Shown here: positions 1-11,898 of the stretch, piece after piece
Layout of the letters: every line of letters begins with the position of its first letter
Numbering within the stretch: position 1 is the first letter of the stretch
Source: Ailurus styani
Lineage: Eukaryota; Chordata; Mammalia; Carnivora; Ailuridae
Assembly: GCA_002007465.1 (NCBI GenBank)
Contig: LNAC01000273.1
Location: 381,643 to 445,642 of the forward strand
Direction: 5' to 3'
DNA: 64,000 nt
The notes under the pieces: generated by a model
Databases searched by the model: none
What the model was told of the DNA's origin: nothing
What the model saw: only the letters and a program-made list of their open reading frames with translations
Position numbers and translations under genes: made by a program

Positions 1-345
1 TGATTAAATTGTTGCAGTACACAGGAGCCGTGGAAGAGTCTAACAACAAATCATTATTTTTTGATCAAGCTGCAACCATTTTAGAAAATAGAATTCCAAA
101 TCACCAAAGCGTAATTTACTGCTGATAACAGTTTCTACTGAAGTATTCTCTCTTTGGCTTCCAAGGGATGGGGGGGGAGGGGTGATTTAAACAGTTGTAT
201 TTGACTAAAAAACATCATCTTTAGGTTCAGGCACTTACGCAGTATTTGCAGGCAATTTGAACTAAACTTACAGACAACTAGCATGGCATTCCTTTTCACT
301 AACTAGAAGGAAAAGCTTTGAAATTTCAGAAGTATTATGGATGGA

Positions 346-348
<3 letters not shown>
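1..348. other. unique noncoding sequence
   Basis: AT-rich sequence with no open frame, splice-flanked exon or repeat that I recognise. A short G-rich run lies at about 169-182. Confidence 0.5.

Positions 349-382
<34 letters not shown>
349..382. repeat. (CA)n microsatellite
   Basis: An uninterrupted CA dinucleotide run of about 17 units, followed by ATATGT. It is probably length-polymorphic. Confidence 0.97.
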
Positions 383-385
<3 letters not shown>

Positions 386-1114
386 GTAATCTGTATGTCT
401 CCTGTAGTGCTAGAGATTTTAAGATTATGCCTTCCTCAGAAACAGGCACATTTGTAAGATGTAATGGGCATAATCAAGTCATGGTTTTCTTTAATTAAAT
501 AGAGCTGGAAATTGTAAACTTTATTCCTTAGGAACCAAATGAACTCTAGCACATATTCGGAAGAGTTAATGTTTTCTGGGATCTCTTTACTAATGTAAGG
601 AAATCCATGTTATTCTAAGTCCCAGTGGTCTTTCCTGGAGCAGGTAACCTATTTATACCTTAGTAGAACTACTGAATCTGTTAAAGGTTTCCTTAGCCTA
701 AATATTTTCTCTCTTAAAGAAAAGCAGTATTCCAATTTTGAAAAATCCTGAGAAAAAAGTTTCTTGATCTGAAGGATTCAAATCCTGGAATAAGCTAGTA
801 TGTCCATACTTGACATACATTTTACCTGAACAGTAAGGCACAAGTACTTGCTTGTGTTCCAAAATAAGATTTTTGTTTTCATTGCAAAGCTGACCTTATT
901 TATAAAATCCTATTTTAAAAAAGATTTTGGGGTCTTATGATTTTTGAACATCAATTCTCCATAACATAAAAAGCTGTTGTCGTGTGGGTATTCTCTCTCT
1001 CTTCTTTTCCCACGTTTCTTACCAAGTGAGCCTATTGGCATGAATTATAGAGAAATCTGGGAAATTTTTCCTAAATAATGAAAAATAACTGTTCTCGAAA
1101 TTACATTCACTTAC
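383..1114. other. unique noncoding, probably intronic
   Basis: No repeat family recognised. It lies on the downstream (donor) side of the candidate minus-strand exon at 1115-1220, so it would be intron if that exon is real. Confidence 0.4.
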
Positions 1115-1220
1115 GGTTTTCTTTTCGGCTCTGACTTGGTAGTATTTTGTAAAGCATGAGGGGCAGCCACGAGGCTTCATCAGAGAAATCAAAGTGAATG
1201 TCCTTTGGAAACATTGGGCT
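1115..1220 (-). CDS. candidate internal exon, unidentified gene
   Basis: Read on the minus strand, this 106-nt block is bounded by strong splice signals. Upstream is a long T/C-rich tract ending in CCTTTCAG (1221-1228 and beyond). Downstream is the donor GTAAGTG (1114-1108). One frame, starting exactly at the exon's first base, is open for 35 codons and includes the stretch KDIHFDFSDEASWLPLMLYK; its composition looks protein-like. A second frame is also open and contains several cysteines; the third has a stop. An ATG lies 6 nt into the exon in the first frame, in a weak start context, so this could also be a first coding exon. I do not recognise the protein. No partner exon is certain, although the right edge of the window offers a compatible minus-strand donor. 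A noncoding RNA exon is an alternative. Confidence 0.45.
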
Positions 1221-4200
1221 CTGAAAGGAAAAAAAAAATAATAGCAGAAATATGACTTATTTGGCTCCCCCTAGTTTAATTTACAAAAAGGCAAATCAGT
1301 TATGTTATTGGCATGTAATCACAAAGAAAAATACACAGACTTAAGACTAAACCGACTCATTGTCAAGACTTCTAGGGTCTTATTCATTAATTATGGTGGC
1401 TGCCAACAAACAACAGAGGAAAATCAACAATGCTGGATAAAATAATCATCAAGGGCTTCTATGTCTGTAAACTATTTAAATTCTTGAAATTGAATATTTA
1501 TGATGAGTGATGCTTCTTTAATGTATACCACATTTCCATCCGTTCTCCGCTCTGCCTGCGTTTGGAAAGCCCAGACGCACCCGGTGCTTCGTTCACACCC
1601 ACATTTCACTCGGTTTCATCCTGGCCCCCTCTGTTAATACCACCCCATTTGAAAACTGGACACCCAGAGTCACTTGCTGTTTTTCCAGGGTCGGCTCATT
1701 TTCTGATGGCCCTCCCATCCTTCGCAATAGTGCGGTTCAATATCCTAGCCGCCTATGCCCAGGCAGCCCCCGTGTGAAACGGCTGTGAAGTTTATTTTGC
1801 ACCCATCAGTACAATGCAAACCAAAGTGGGCTTCCCTCCTTGGGGTTAGTGAACCCGCGTTGTCTGTGAGCACAGACAGCACTTTGGCCCCAGATGTGCC
1901 TGGTTAACTGTACAAGCAAAGAGGATAAATCCACATAACAATACTTCATTCACCAAGGAAATCTGCAGTGGATTACAGCTTCTCTATGGTTAAGTCTGGT
2001 CTTAATTTACTGCTTTTATTCAGTTTTCAACCACAAACGAGCCCCTTATGAGGCATTCACTATGCAGAATTGACAACTCTTTTTATCTACTTGAAAAATA
2101 TTTTTGGATAATAATTTATGGTTACAAAATATGTTAAGCAGTTTCAATAGTTATATTATATTCTTTCAATGCTTAATGATGCAGTATCCCCTGTAAAAAT
2201 GGAATGCCAGGAAATCTGGTAATTTTACATACCGTATTTATAACAACAGAGCAATTTGGCCATATAGAAACACAAATTAAAAAAAAAAAACCCTGCATAT
2301 TTCATAGGAAGTCTTTTAAAGACATTTTTTAAACTCTTAAATTGTATCTCAGGAGAAAATCAGAGTTCCGAACAGTGTCTAAAGGCCCTATATATATGGG
2401 TGAAAAAATAATTTTGGCAAGCACTGTATTATATTTATGGATTATTATGTTCAAAATAGCATATTTTGAACACCCTTCAGAAGGAAAAGAAAGCTGCAGC
2501 TCTCTTTGAGGACACAAGGGAGAGTTCATATGCTATTTATATTTTTTACATGAAACCAAAATGTGTGGGTAGGTTTGTACTTTTTTGCCATCAAACGTAT
2601 TCTTTTAATTTATATTCTGAATTAATGCCATCTTTTTAAAAATTCCATCTGACGGTGCTCATTATTATTAGGCATTGAGTTGTTTTTCAAGGACTGATTG
2701 CCAGTAAAAGGAACTACTCTGGAAACTCCAAACAGACTGAAAAACATCATTCCCCTTTACTACGTGGCAAGTATCAGTAACAGAGTTTGTCATTTTAGAT
2801 GTACATCTTCTAATATGGCCAGCCTACTGACCCTATAACCGAAAACGGGACCTATGTAAGTAAATAAGAAGGAATGTATTTTATAAATGGAGACAATGGA
2901 AACAATGTGGCTGATGTTCTTTGGGATGATAGAGTTCCTTTCCATTGCTTTGGATTAATTTAAACCGCGGGTACCCAAAGCTTTATAACTTTGCTTTTGG
3001 CAGAACTTGAGCACTTTCAGACTCATTGATACTAAGGGATTCTTCCCATTGCAGAATGAACTCCCTGTAGATAAACAAAGGAAAACATTCAACTGAGGTA
3101 CTTGCGGTGTTTTCCTCATTAGTGGCTTCACTGTCTTGAGCAGGGAATGAGAGCTTGGGGAAAAGCATCCTTGCCATTAACAAGAAAGGACATTGCTTTA
3201 CAAGGAAGAACACTTTATGGTTTTCTAAAACATCTCTCCTCAAGTGCCATATGTAAATCATATTAAAAAAAAAAACCTACCCAAATTGTATGTGTGCTTC
3301 AGGGGGGAAAACTACATAAACGTGCAATAGAAAAATAATGAACTGTATCACTTTGGTTAGTTAAGCAATTACTGCTTCTTTATAGACCCAAATGCAGTTT
3401 GGTTTTCATCATAAAAACAGGTGGGGTTTGCTTTTGTTTATTGTTGGTGGTGGTTTGTAATTTTGCTGGAAAGAATTCTTTGTTATCATTCTTGTTATTT
3501 TGGGACGTGGCATGTTCTGCCTTTAATCTGGTAGCTAGGTTTCATTACCTTCCTAGATGTTCTAATGAAGGTGTAAAAGAAAAGGTTAGAAAGGTGATAA
3601 ATTAGACAACAGAAGCATCAGATTCAAATGCCACTTACTATAATTCCAAAATCATGTGTTAGAATGGTTTCCTAACAATATTACAGCTCCTTTCTGTTGT
3701 CTATCTCCAACACATTAACATATAGATAAGAGCGACTTCTGGAACGGAGTATAGAGCTGCGGATTTATGACAACGGCGATGAACGAGCCTCATTAATCCG
3801 GGCAAGAATACTTTCTGATCAACCATGGGTCGATGAGCACAAGACTCTGAGGAAGGCTTGGTGCATTCTCTCCAAGCCACTTAGTACGCAGACCCAGAAT
3901 GTTCCTATGCCATTTACACTACATCCTGTGTACCCCGATGCTAGTCTCCTTTCTCCTTCCTCTTCCTGCCAAGCAGTACATGCGAAGTTAGAGTGGGAGG
4001 CTCATTTAACAATGACTTTCCCCACTGTATAACCATTACAAAGCTATCCAGGCTAAAAAACTTGTTGTTTTTTAAGTCACTGTGCAATTTCAAGGTTTTA
4101 ATGGTCCTTAAAATATAATACCCTGTGTCATTTATTTCCTGAAGTGAAAGCTAGTGCCAGCCTTTGGAATTCATGTAAAACAAGTGGTTCAAAATAGTTT

Positions 4201-5977
4201 GAAGAGAGAATGAAAACTTGATAAGCAATTAATCTGCCCTGAATGCTTTCCTAATGGTTTGTGCCTTTTCTTGCTGGTTAAAAAAAAAAAATCCAGATGT
4301 ATTCAAAAGAAAATCAAATAAAATATACATCTAGAGTTTTCTATAGTGCATTTGTTAGAATGAAACCCACACACAGTGAGGCAGAAAAGATTGAACGTTT
4401 AAATAATTTAAAAATAAAGGTGTTTCTGGTTGAATAGTGGCAAGTTGAATTTTTTTCCCCTGGAAAATTTTTTGCCTGGAGCTATGGGAGAAGGGGAGGA
4501 TTTGAAATGGGAAACTGCATACATGAGCATAGAGAAGGGGCTAATTTCCTAACGGGATAATCCTGCAAGTGACACCTTGTTGCAGAAAAGAACTTGTCCT
4601 AGTCTGACTGCTAATTTGCAGAGGCCCAGCCTTAAGAGTTAAGCCAGGCCAGAGACATTGAGACTCAAGATTCAGCTACAAAATAGAGCTGAGTCCACTT
4701 GATGTGTCTGCCAGCCTGTGTATCACCAAGAAGCACAGCAAGAATATTGAGAAGACCTGCCGGTCTTCTGGCATATTGTCTGAGGTACTGGATGGGCAGA
4801 GGAGACTCTTGTTGGAGGACCATGGGGTAGCAAGCAGATTGAAGACCCAGGAAGCCATAAGTAGAAGGGAATGCATCTCAGTGGTCAGTGGGATCAAGAG
4901 GATGAGAACCTGGCACAGATTCATGCAGGGTGTCAATAGCTGAGCGCTACAGGTGACAGACAAGATCATGACTTTTCCAACTCATTAGAGAATATGTCTT
5001 TCTCCCTTGGCAAAATGGAAGAAAGCAAAAATGGCAAACCCAAAGATATAGAAAAAAAATGAAAGCCTGAAGTGTTACCTGAACAAAATTAACAGGGATA
5101 CTAACAAAGTCAGAGAGCTTACTTTTGAGTAAATGCCAAGAGTCTCGGGAGCTCCTGTAAGCTGAGATACTTCAAAAGATATTCCTTGTAGGAAAAGGAT
5201 AACCACGCCTGCAGTGACGAGCATGGGATCCAACAAGACGATGTGGATGTGTGGGACTGATCCTGAGACCGTGCCTCCTTATTTCTCAGTGAGGAAGTAC
5301 TGGAGGTTACAGAACTTCGTAATATCATACTTAGAGCGTAAGTATGGTGCTTGCATACATATACGTATGCATATACATATATACGTATATAGGTATCCCT
5401 ATACCTAAATTAATTGCTTGGTAAGCATATATAGGCTTCACAGCAATGTTGAGTTAATCAAGAACAAGAGCATGGGTTACCAAAGTCCCAATACATAGAA
5501 CCATTATTCAGGGACCAGGTAGAAACACCTGAAATGTGGGTGTGCGGTACGGGGCATTCTATCATATTTTTTGGCACCTAGCAAAGACTGGCCTCGATGG
5601 AATCTGCCACACATTCTGTAACCCGGATGAGTACTGCATGCCTGTCATCTGAATGGGGTTAGTCTCTGACTGGAGTATTGCCAAGTAACCCAATTTTAGA
5701 ATAGCACAAATTTTAATTATATGTTTCATTTAACTGACACCTGTCCTTGGAGGCTGTCATTAAAATCTAACAAGCTATGATGTGGGAACTATTATTATCT
5801 ATGATTTATAAAGAGGCAAAAATAAATAAGGAGAGAAAAAAGGAAAGGCTGAGAGGTTTAGAGGAGCGGTAGAATTTAAAGACAAGAAATTCCACTGGCG
5901 AAAAAAAGCATCATATCAACTACCTAGAAAATTTGTAGGAAATGAAAACCGAGATCTTTGAATTTCTTGTGTTTGAG
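1221..5977. other. long unique noncoding stretch
   Basis: About 4.7 kb with only short open frames (all under 100 codons, no splice support) and no young repeat. Two overlapping frames of 79 and 97 codons at 4676-4969 are on opposite strands and match nothing I know. An AT-rich segment with repeated TATACGTA-like steps lies at 5345-5405. Being almost free of Can-SINEs, it contrasts with the rest of the window. Confidence 0.4.
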
Positions 5978-6167
5978 AGAATTTGTCCTAAACCAAAGGC
6001 AAAATAATAATAAAAACTACTGCCTTTCAACATTTCCATGATTTTAAATAAAAAAATCTGTCCCGGAATTGCACATTAATAAGGCCTGTTAAGCTCAGAA
6101 GATTATTTTACATTCATCTGTAAATATATGTATAATTATATGATCATCCCCCCAAAATACGTATAAA
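5978..6167 (+). repeat. local duplication, copy A
   Basis: Positions 5978-6122 match 6964-7107 in direct orientation at roughly 92% by eye. Positions 6141-6167 then match 7473-7499 exactly (27 bp including TGATCATCCCCCC). In copy A the two blocks are 18 bp apart. In copy B they are 365 bp apart. I do not recognise it as a known repeat family. Confidence 0.85.
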
Positions 6168-6334
6168 TACGTATGATTTTACTAAATATCCACTCATCCA
6201 TCCCTTCATGTTGTGGGTATAGCACACCACTCTTTTCCTCAGTAAACTGGGAAAAAGTATATTTTTAAGTAAAATGGTTGAAACGAGCATGCATCAGTTT
6301 TAAAACTAAGTTGCACTAACTGTAGAATACCAAT

Positions 6335-6535
6335 TGTCTTGCACGTTCAGTCTGCCCAAGAGGAAAAATGTGGAGAGGAAAGGTTTGGGGTATAGAGAAA
6401 GCAAGATAATGTGTTCATATGATGATCATAGAATTTGAATAGTGGGTACATGGGGGTTCATTATGCTATTCTATTTACTTTAGTGTAAATTTTGAATTTT
6501 CCGTAAGAAAAATTGAGAAGAAATTTAATTTGGAG
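6335..6535 (+). mobile_element. old LINE-like 3' fragment
   Basis: The wording around 6410-6530 (a GGGTACATGGGGGTTCATTATG-type phrase, then a T-rich end and AAGAAAAATTGAGAAG) resembles the 3' end of old mammalian L1-type elements. It is diverged and its limits are uncertain. Confidence 0.35.
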
Positions 6536-6963
6536 AGGCATTTAGATCTTGTACAAATTTATTTGGGAAAACTAATTTATTTTATGCTGCAAAATTTGGC
6601 CATAAACAGGAGAACAGAACATCTTACATTAATTATATTATATTACTGTATTTATGTTAATGATCCCACTGTAACGATACTCTTCTCCTAAAAATGGAAA
6701 AACCAAAAGATCTGTATATATTTTTGTACTCTCTGCATTCACAACCAGTCTTTTTATAACAGCCCTGGGTTTCTAGACTGAATGCCAAATATGCTTCCCG
6801 TTTAGATCAAATTTAGCTTTAACTAAAATAATTAGCCCTTGGTCCTAATTCTAATGGAAATGTAAGACTCTTAATATTCAGTAATAGTAGCACCATTAGA
6901 TACCACTGCTAACAGTGATTTATATGAAATAATTAGCAGACTGTTTCTGTTGTAGATACATGC
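6536..6963. other. unique AT-rich spacer
   Basis: Sequence between the two copies of the local duplication. Nothing recognised. Confidence 0.4.
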
Positions 6964-7107
6964 AGAATTTGTCCTAAACCAAAGGCAAAACAATAATAAA
7001 AACTACTGCCTTTTAACCTTTCCATGAATTTAAATAAAAAATGTGTACTGGAATTGCACATTAATAAGGCCTGTTAAGCTTGGAAGAATATTTTACATTC
7101 ATCTGTA
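6964..7107 (+). repeat. local duplication, copy B (first block)
   Basis: Direct match to 5978-6122, about 986 bp downstream. The matching second block of 27 bp sits at 7473-7499. The 365 bp in between (7108-7472) are GC-richer than the surroundings, with several CpGs at 7411-7445, and have no counterpart in copy A. Confidence 0.85.
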
Positions 7108-7569
7108 GTTCATCAGACAGGTTCATGACCTCAGTGGAATTGCTTGTAGCTCCTGCAGTTCTTAAGCCAGCACGGAAGAAGACATGAAATACTATTTTAT
7201 GATTAGAAAATTCTACTAGAATCGACAGAAACAAGAAAACACACTCCCATATTGAGCACATGCTATGAAATGAACACATATAAAAATACAGATATTGAAT
7301 GGATTGACTCTTCGTCTTCTAGGGACCTTAAAAAGCAGCAGCTAAAATGCGCTGGCTATAATGTGGTGGCTTTAGTCTTAATGCAGGAAATGGGAGGGGT
7401 CAGCCTCTCCCGCGGCTCTGGACGTGCACACGAAAGGACACCGCCGCCTTGTTTCGCATTTTCTAAGTTCTGTGATCATCCCCCCAAAATACGTATAAAG
7501 TTTCTCATTAAAAAGACTTTTTCCTCACTAAGCAATATGTGTTTGGAAGTATCCTAGAGTTCACTTATC

Positions 7570-8070
7570 CTGCCTTTTCCCGAATTCGCTGTTGAACGCC
7601 AGTGTTGTGTGAAAGGCATTTCCCACAAGGCCGGGGGTGCGGCTAGAGGTCCCGCTGAAGCAGGGAAGTTAGTCCGAGTTGCATCTCCATCTCTCAGCCT
7701 GAGAAAATTTCATCCACAGAGCTGATTCATGCTACTTCTTTGGATCTGCTACTGGCAGCACAATAAGGGATGAATGAAATCAGCACTCAGCAGCTGAATG
7801 CCCTTAAAGACCACTTGGGATCTTTATTTGGTGCCAAATAAAGTGACCTGCCAGTGTCAGCTGCGGGAAGCATATTGTACTGGGCTCTGCAGTCTGTCCC
7901 AGTAGCTTATTCATTTCTGAGGAAATTTTCAGGTATTGAATTTTAATCCATGATGCCCAATTATAATTTGGGACCCTTTTACATTAGAGACTGGGCTGTA
8001 CCCCATTTGGCAATTAAGTCAGAGCTGCCTAATACATGATTTTAATTTCCGGAAAGCAGGTGCTTCCTTT
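7570..8070. promoter_or_regulatory. possible conserved noncoding element
   Basis: Unique, repeat-free sequence that keeps CpGs (7575-7680) and many AT-rich homeodomain-like words such as CAATTATAATTTGGG (7959-7973), CAATTAAGTC (8012-8021) and ATTTTAATTT. It also contains the 22-bp palindrome at 7822-7843. No open frame with splice signals is seen. Regulatory function is inferred from appearance only; a cross-species alignment would decide it. Confidence 0.25.
7822..7843. repeat. 22-bp near-perfect palindrome
   Basis: CTTTATTTGG and its exact reverse complement CCAAATAAAG are separated by only TG. Each arm is one base away from a CArG box (CC, six A/T, GG), so it could be a paired binding site for an SRF- or MEF2-like dimer, or a small hairpin. 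The structure is seen directly; the function is inferred. Confidence 0.8.
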
Positions 8071-9397
8071 GGTCAGTTACCAATCCCTGATTTCCCTTCA
8101 TTCTTTAGCTTAAACCATTTTCATTTTCACCCCCCCCGGCTCCCCCTCTATAAGTATTCACCACATGTTAGGTGATTTTCCTACTTAAGCCTGTAGGGAT
8201 TCCCATAGGCTTCTTTTAAAAGTGCTTATAACTTTTTCAAAAAACCATTTTATAGGTATCTATTTGATCTCCATTTTATAATAACTTACTGTTTTTCTTA
8301 AGTAATCTGAATAAAAGTTTGTTTACATTATCTACCACTTGCAGTTATGAAGCAAGACTCCCCAGAAATATTGTCTGCCTTAGCTTTCTTTGTTTCCTAT
8401 TTTTGCCAGTTCAATTAAAGACTTCCCTAACAGTTCAGAAATGATTTTTATTTGAGTTGTCTTTACAACTTTGTGTCTTCTCCAAACAGTGCTTTATGGT
8501 TTAAAATACACGTTTGAGAAAGCACCTTAAAATATGAACAACTCAAGTATCTGGTGCCAGATTTGAGGGCAAATGTTATGTAAGTCAAATCCTATCTAAA
8601 AAGAAGTTCCCCTCCACACACATGCACTGAGATGGTGCAGTCTTATCTTCCAAAAGTACTTCATGCACGATTCAGCCAGTACCAACAGAGCTGTAGAGAG
8701 GAGATTGGGAAACCAGATGTCAGTTTGTGCTGATAATGACAGCATCTTTATCCCTTCCATTGTTAGAAATGAGCTGCCTACCTCACTATTTCCATTCCCA
8801 CATATGCATTATAAAATGCTGTTGAAATATTGTTGCTGCGATGGCCACCATAGGGTTAAATTTAAACCTTTTGTGGCCATAGATGGACTTGTCATTCCTA
8901 AGGGAAGTGAATAATAGGAAGAAGAACCAAAGAGAAATGAAACAAAATAGACGATCCAAAAAGAATAGAGGAGGAAAAGAAAGAAAAGAGAAGTTAAGAA
9001 GAAGAGAGAAAAAGTTGGAGGAAAGCAGAGAAGAGGGGTGCTTAAGTTGGGGACACAGTTGAGGGCTACCATCAGTTGGCTTCCTGTGCTCCTCGTTTGG
9101 CTCATCCTCTGTACGCTGAGATCACAAATGCCTTTGCTACCTAGCTGAACTCCATTGAATACTGTTTCATAATTAGCTGAGGGTTAGCAAAATTGATAGT
9201 CTTTAATGCGACCATGGCAAATGTTTCTTTTAAAAAAAGCAAAGCAACCAAATTCTAGATTGAAAGATGCAGAATTAGAGAACTTTGCAAAAACAGTCTG
9301 TTACCTAACAAAAAGATTTATTTAATACTTCACTTAAAGAATTAGCTCTCCTAGAATATAATAAATATGATTTGATTTAAGCATGTGAAATTGTATG
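8071..9397. other. unique noncoding sequence
   Basis: No element recognised. A purine-rich segment (about 8925-9030, GAAGAAGAGA-like) is present and generates a spurious minus-strand open frame. Confidence 0.4.
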
Positions 9398-9550
9398 TGG
9401 TAGTGTTTCTCAGACTACGTTCTAAGAAACACTAATGTCCTGAGAGATATTTGATGCTTCCTTAAAAAAACCATGCTCTCATCAAATATATTTTAAGACA
9501 CCAAACCATATTTGCCCTCTGAGGAATTCACAATGCTTATTACCATGTTA
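9398..9550 (+). mobile_element. possible old DNA-transposon fragment
   Basis: The wording TGTTTCTCAGACTACGTTCT followed by AAACACTA and a GAGAGATATTTGATGCTTC phrase resembles medium-reiterated DNA-transposon-type repeats of placental mammals. It is strongly diverged, so the family is not assigned. Confidence 0.3.
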
Positions 9551-9575
9551 TAGGCGCTGAGAAGTCTGGCATGGG

Positions 9576-9603
9576 AAAAAAACAAAACAAAACAAAACAA
9601 AAC
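9576..9603 (+). repeat. (AAAAC)n
   Basis: About five AAAAC units follow a short A run. Confidence 0.9.
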
Positions 9604-9627
9604 CTATTTATGTTGAATCCAGCATTT

Positions 9628-9629
<2 letters not shown>

Positions 9630-9663
<34 letters not shown>
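9630..9663. repeat. (CA)n microsatellite
   Basis: Uninterrupted CA run of about 17 units, similar in length to the one at 349-382. Confidence 0.97.
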
Positions 9664-9664
<1 letters not shown>

Positions 9665-9889
9665 GCTATGAAACTTTTTTTCCTCCTTAAAACACTGTTA
9701 ATAATTTGTATTTTCTGGAACACAGTTATAAAGCAGTATATTCCAGTATTAGTGCTTACTATTTCGTTGTTGCTTTTGTTTTGAAGAGTAAAAATAGCTG
9801 AATTACACGGTTGGTATTGACTTTGGGACCAGAATATTAAAGTTTAATACATTTGCTTAATGTGCAATTCATTGAAGTTGGATATGAAC

Positions 9890-10060
9890 CTTATACCTTA
9901 TGTCACTGTTTGTGTTTACCATGCCTGTTTTTCTGTATTTAGCCCCTAAGTGTTTTAGGGTCCATGTTTGGTTTTCCACTGTATCTCTGAGAACTTGCAT
10001 GGTGCTTAGTACAGTGTAAGCACTCAGTGAATATTTGTTCAAATGAATAAATGAGCACTG
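9890..10060 (+). mobile_element. L2/MIR-type 3' end
   Basis: The phrase GGTGCTTAGTACAGTG followed by TAAGCACTCAGTGAATATTTG and AAATGAATAAATGA is the typical end of L2/MIR-type repeats in plus orientation. The upstream limit is approximate. Confidence 0.45.
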
Positions 10061-10889
10061 TAGTAGACAACTTTTTAAGTTATGGATATAACCACATTAG
10101 ACTGTAATTTTGGCCTCAAAGTAAAAATAACAGAAGTAAAAGTGAGAATGACTAAATTGAACTGGTCTTTAATAGCTTTGTCAGAGGCCAGTAAATTCCT
10201 CACCAATTACTCTATTGTCTGATGCTTCATTGCTCCTGTTAGCCGGTCTGTTTGAAGTCAATGTTCATTCTGTTCTGTAATTTTCCAATTTGTTTTTAAG
10301 TCTTTATATCTTCAATTATCTTCCAATAGCTATTTTTTTACCTGCCTTTTACTTTTTGTTGAATGACTTCTTAAAAGCATACTCATAGTGAACTTCATAA
10401 TATGCTCTGAGAAACTTGTCGAAGAGATGAGAAAAGGCAGTGAAGGCCTGGGGGTGAGGAGTGTGTGGTGTAGAGGAGGTAAAAGAGGTAAGATGTTTAA
10501 TTTATTTGACAAATATTTACTGAATGCCTATTCTATGCTGGGCACACTGTATAGTCTAGACAATTCAAGGTCAGACAAAAATATGAAATATTCATCAGAC
10601 AGGTATCAACAGAATTAAGAATTTTCAAAATTTCATCCCCCCCTACAGTTAGTTTATACTGGAGAATGGCTTGGTATTTTTAGAGTGATGATTTCATGTG
10701 TAAATTGTTTGTCTTAATCTATTTTGCTCTGTTTCTATCTTGACAATGCTGCCAACTTTCCTGAAATTGTACAATATTTTATGGGCCAGGACAAAACCAC
10801 GTAATATGATTCTGTCACATAAAATTTAAAGTAAATTTAGTTACCTTAAATCAAAGTAGCAACTGTTCAAAAGTCCACTTAAAGAATGG
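10061..10889. other. noncoding, scattered old repeat words
   Basis: At 10498-10560 an ATTTATTTGACAAATATTTACTGAATGCC phrase belongs to an ancient interspersed repeat. The rest is unassigned. Confidence 0.35.
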
Positions 10890-11080
10890 TTTTGACCATT
10901 GGTTGGTAAACAATGTCCTGAGGGCCAAATCTGTAAAGTTTTATTGGGACACAGCTACCACTTATTCACTTACATACCGTCTGTGACTGCTTTCATGCTC
11001 CAATCAAAAAGTTGAGTAGTTGCAAGAGGGACTGTATGGCCCAAAAAGCTGAAAATATTGACTACCTGGCCCTTTATATA
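10890..11080 (+). mobile_element. hAT-type nonautonomous DNA transposon
   Basis: The segment reads like the well-known medium-reiterated element whose core says 'AAAGTTTTATTGGGACACAG', then 'CTGTGACTGCTTTCATGCT', 'GTTGAGTAGTTGCAAGAG', 'GTATGGCC' and 'CTACCTGGCCCTTTA'. The exact subfamily name was not recalled with certainty. Confidence 0.6.
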
Positions 11081-11439
11081 AGTAGCATAAATAGCCCTTG
11101 GCAGTTTGGGTAGGAGCAAAATGATGGATCGCTAAAAATACATTTAACACCTCCCTTTGGATTTATTTTGTTCCTATATTTGAATGTAATAAGAATATTA
11201 TTCTGGAAATTCTTAAAGATCTTAATCAGTAGCAGTTGGAATTCCATTTCACTGCTGTTCTTTTGTTCAGTATTAAGTATAGACATGAAAAACTGGAATG
11301 TCTAAATTTTAGGTCTGAGTTTTTATATTCTATGCTGGGAATATAGGGCTTGTCTCTGGAGGTGGAATACTTCAGTACATACTGTAGGCAGGCTCCAGGG
11401 TGATCTATTTCCTGATATCCACTTTCTTGTGTCATCCCA
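11081..11439. other. unique noncoding sequence
   Basis: Nothing recognised. Short antisense open frames here have no splice support. Confidence 0.35.
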
Positions 11440-11896
11440 TCTTACACAGAATAGGGCTGACTTACGTAATCAATAGGACATTGTGGAAATTATGGAGTGT
11501 GACTTCTGAGTCTAGGTCATAAAAGGCATTGTGATTTCTGTCTTGTTCTGAAAGAACCAGCTGTTATGTCTGGAGGACACCCAAGCAGCTCCTTGGAAGA
11601 ATCCATGTGACAAGGAACTGAGCCATCTGCCAACAGCCAATGAGGAAACTGAGGCAATCCACGAACATCCAGTGTGTCAGCCATCTTAGAAACATACCCT
11701 CAAGTCCCAGTTGAGCCTTTGATGACTGCAGCTCCTGCTGACATCTCCACCACAACTTCCTAAGAGACCTGGAGCTGGAACCACCCAGCTAAGTCACTCC
11801 TGAATTTCTGACCCTCAGAACTATGAGATAATCAATGTTTACTATTTCAAAGCCACTAATTTTGGGGTATTCATTATGCAGCAATGATAACTAACA
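11440..11896 (+). mobile_element. MLT1-type LTR (ERVL-MaLR), solo, diverged
   Basis: The 3' half reads as a MaLR LTR: an 'AAGGAACTGAG...CCAACAGCC' block (about 11613-11640), 'GATGACTGCAGCTCCTGCTGACA', 'GACCTGGAGC...ACCCAGCTAAG', 'TTTCTGACCCTCAGAACTATGAGATAAT', then 'AAGCCACTAATTTTGGGGT' and a 'GCAGCAATGATAACTAAC' end. No internal retroviral region adjoins it, so this is an old solo LTR. A Can-SINE starts almost directly after it. Confidence 0.75.
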
Positions 11897-11898
11897 TG

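Noticed and set aside
1562..1777. 71-codon plus-strand frame in GC-richer sequence
   Set aside because: No acceptor or donor bounds it and there is no initiation context. It begins at a non-ATG position in the genomic sequence.
4676..4969. Overlapping 97- and 79-codon frames on opposite strands
   Set aside because: No recognisable homology, splice sites or promoter; expected by chance in a locally GC-richer segment.
11440..11896. Possible endogenous retrovirus with genes
   Set aside because: Only LTR sequence is present here and at 17090-17657. No gag, pol or env-like frame adjoins either.
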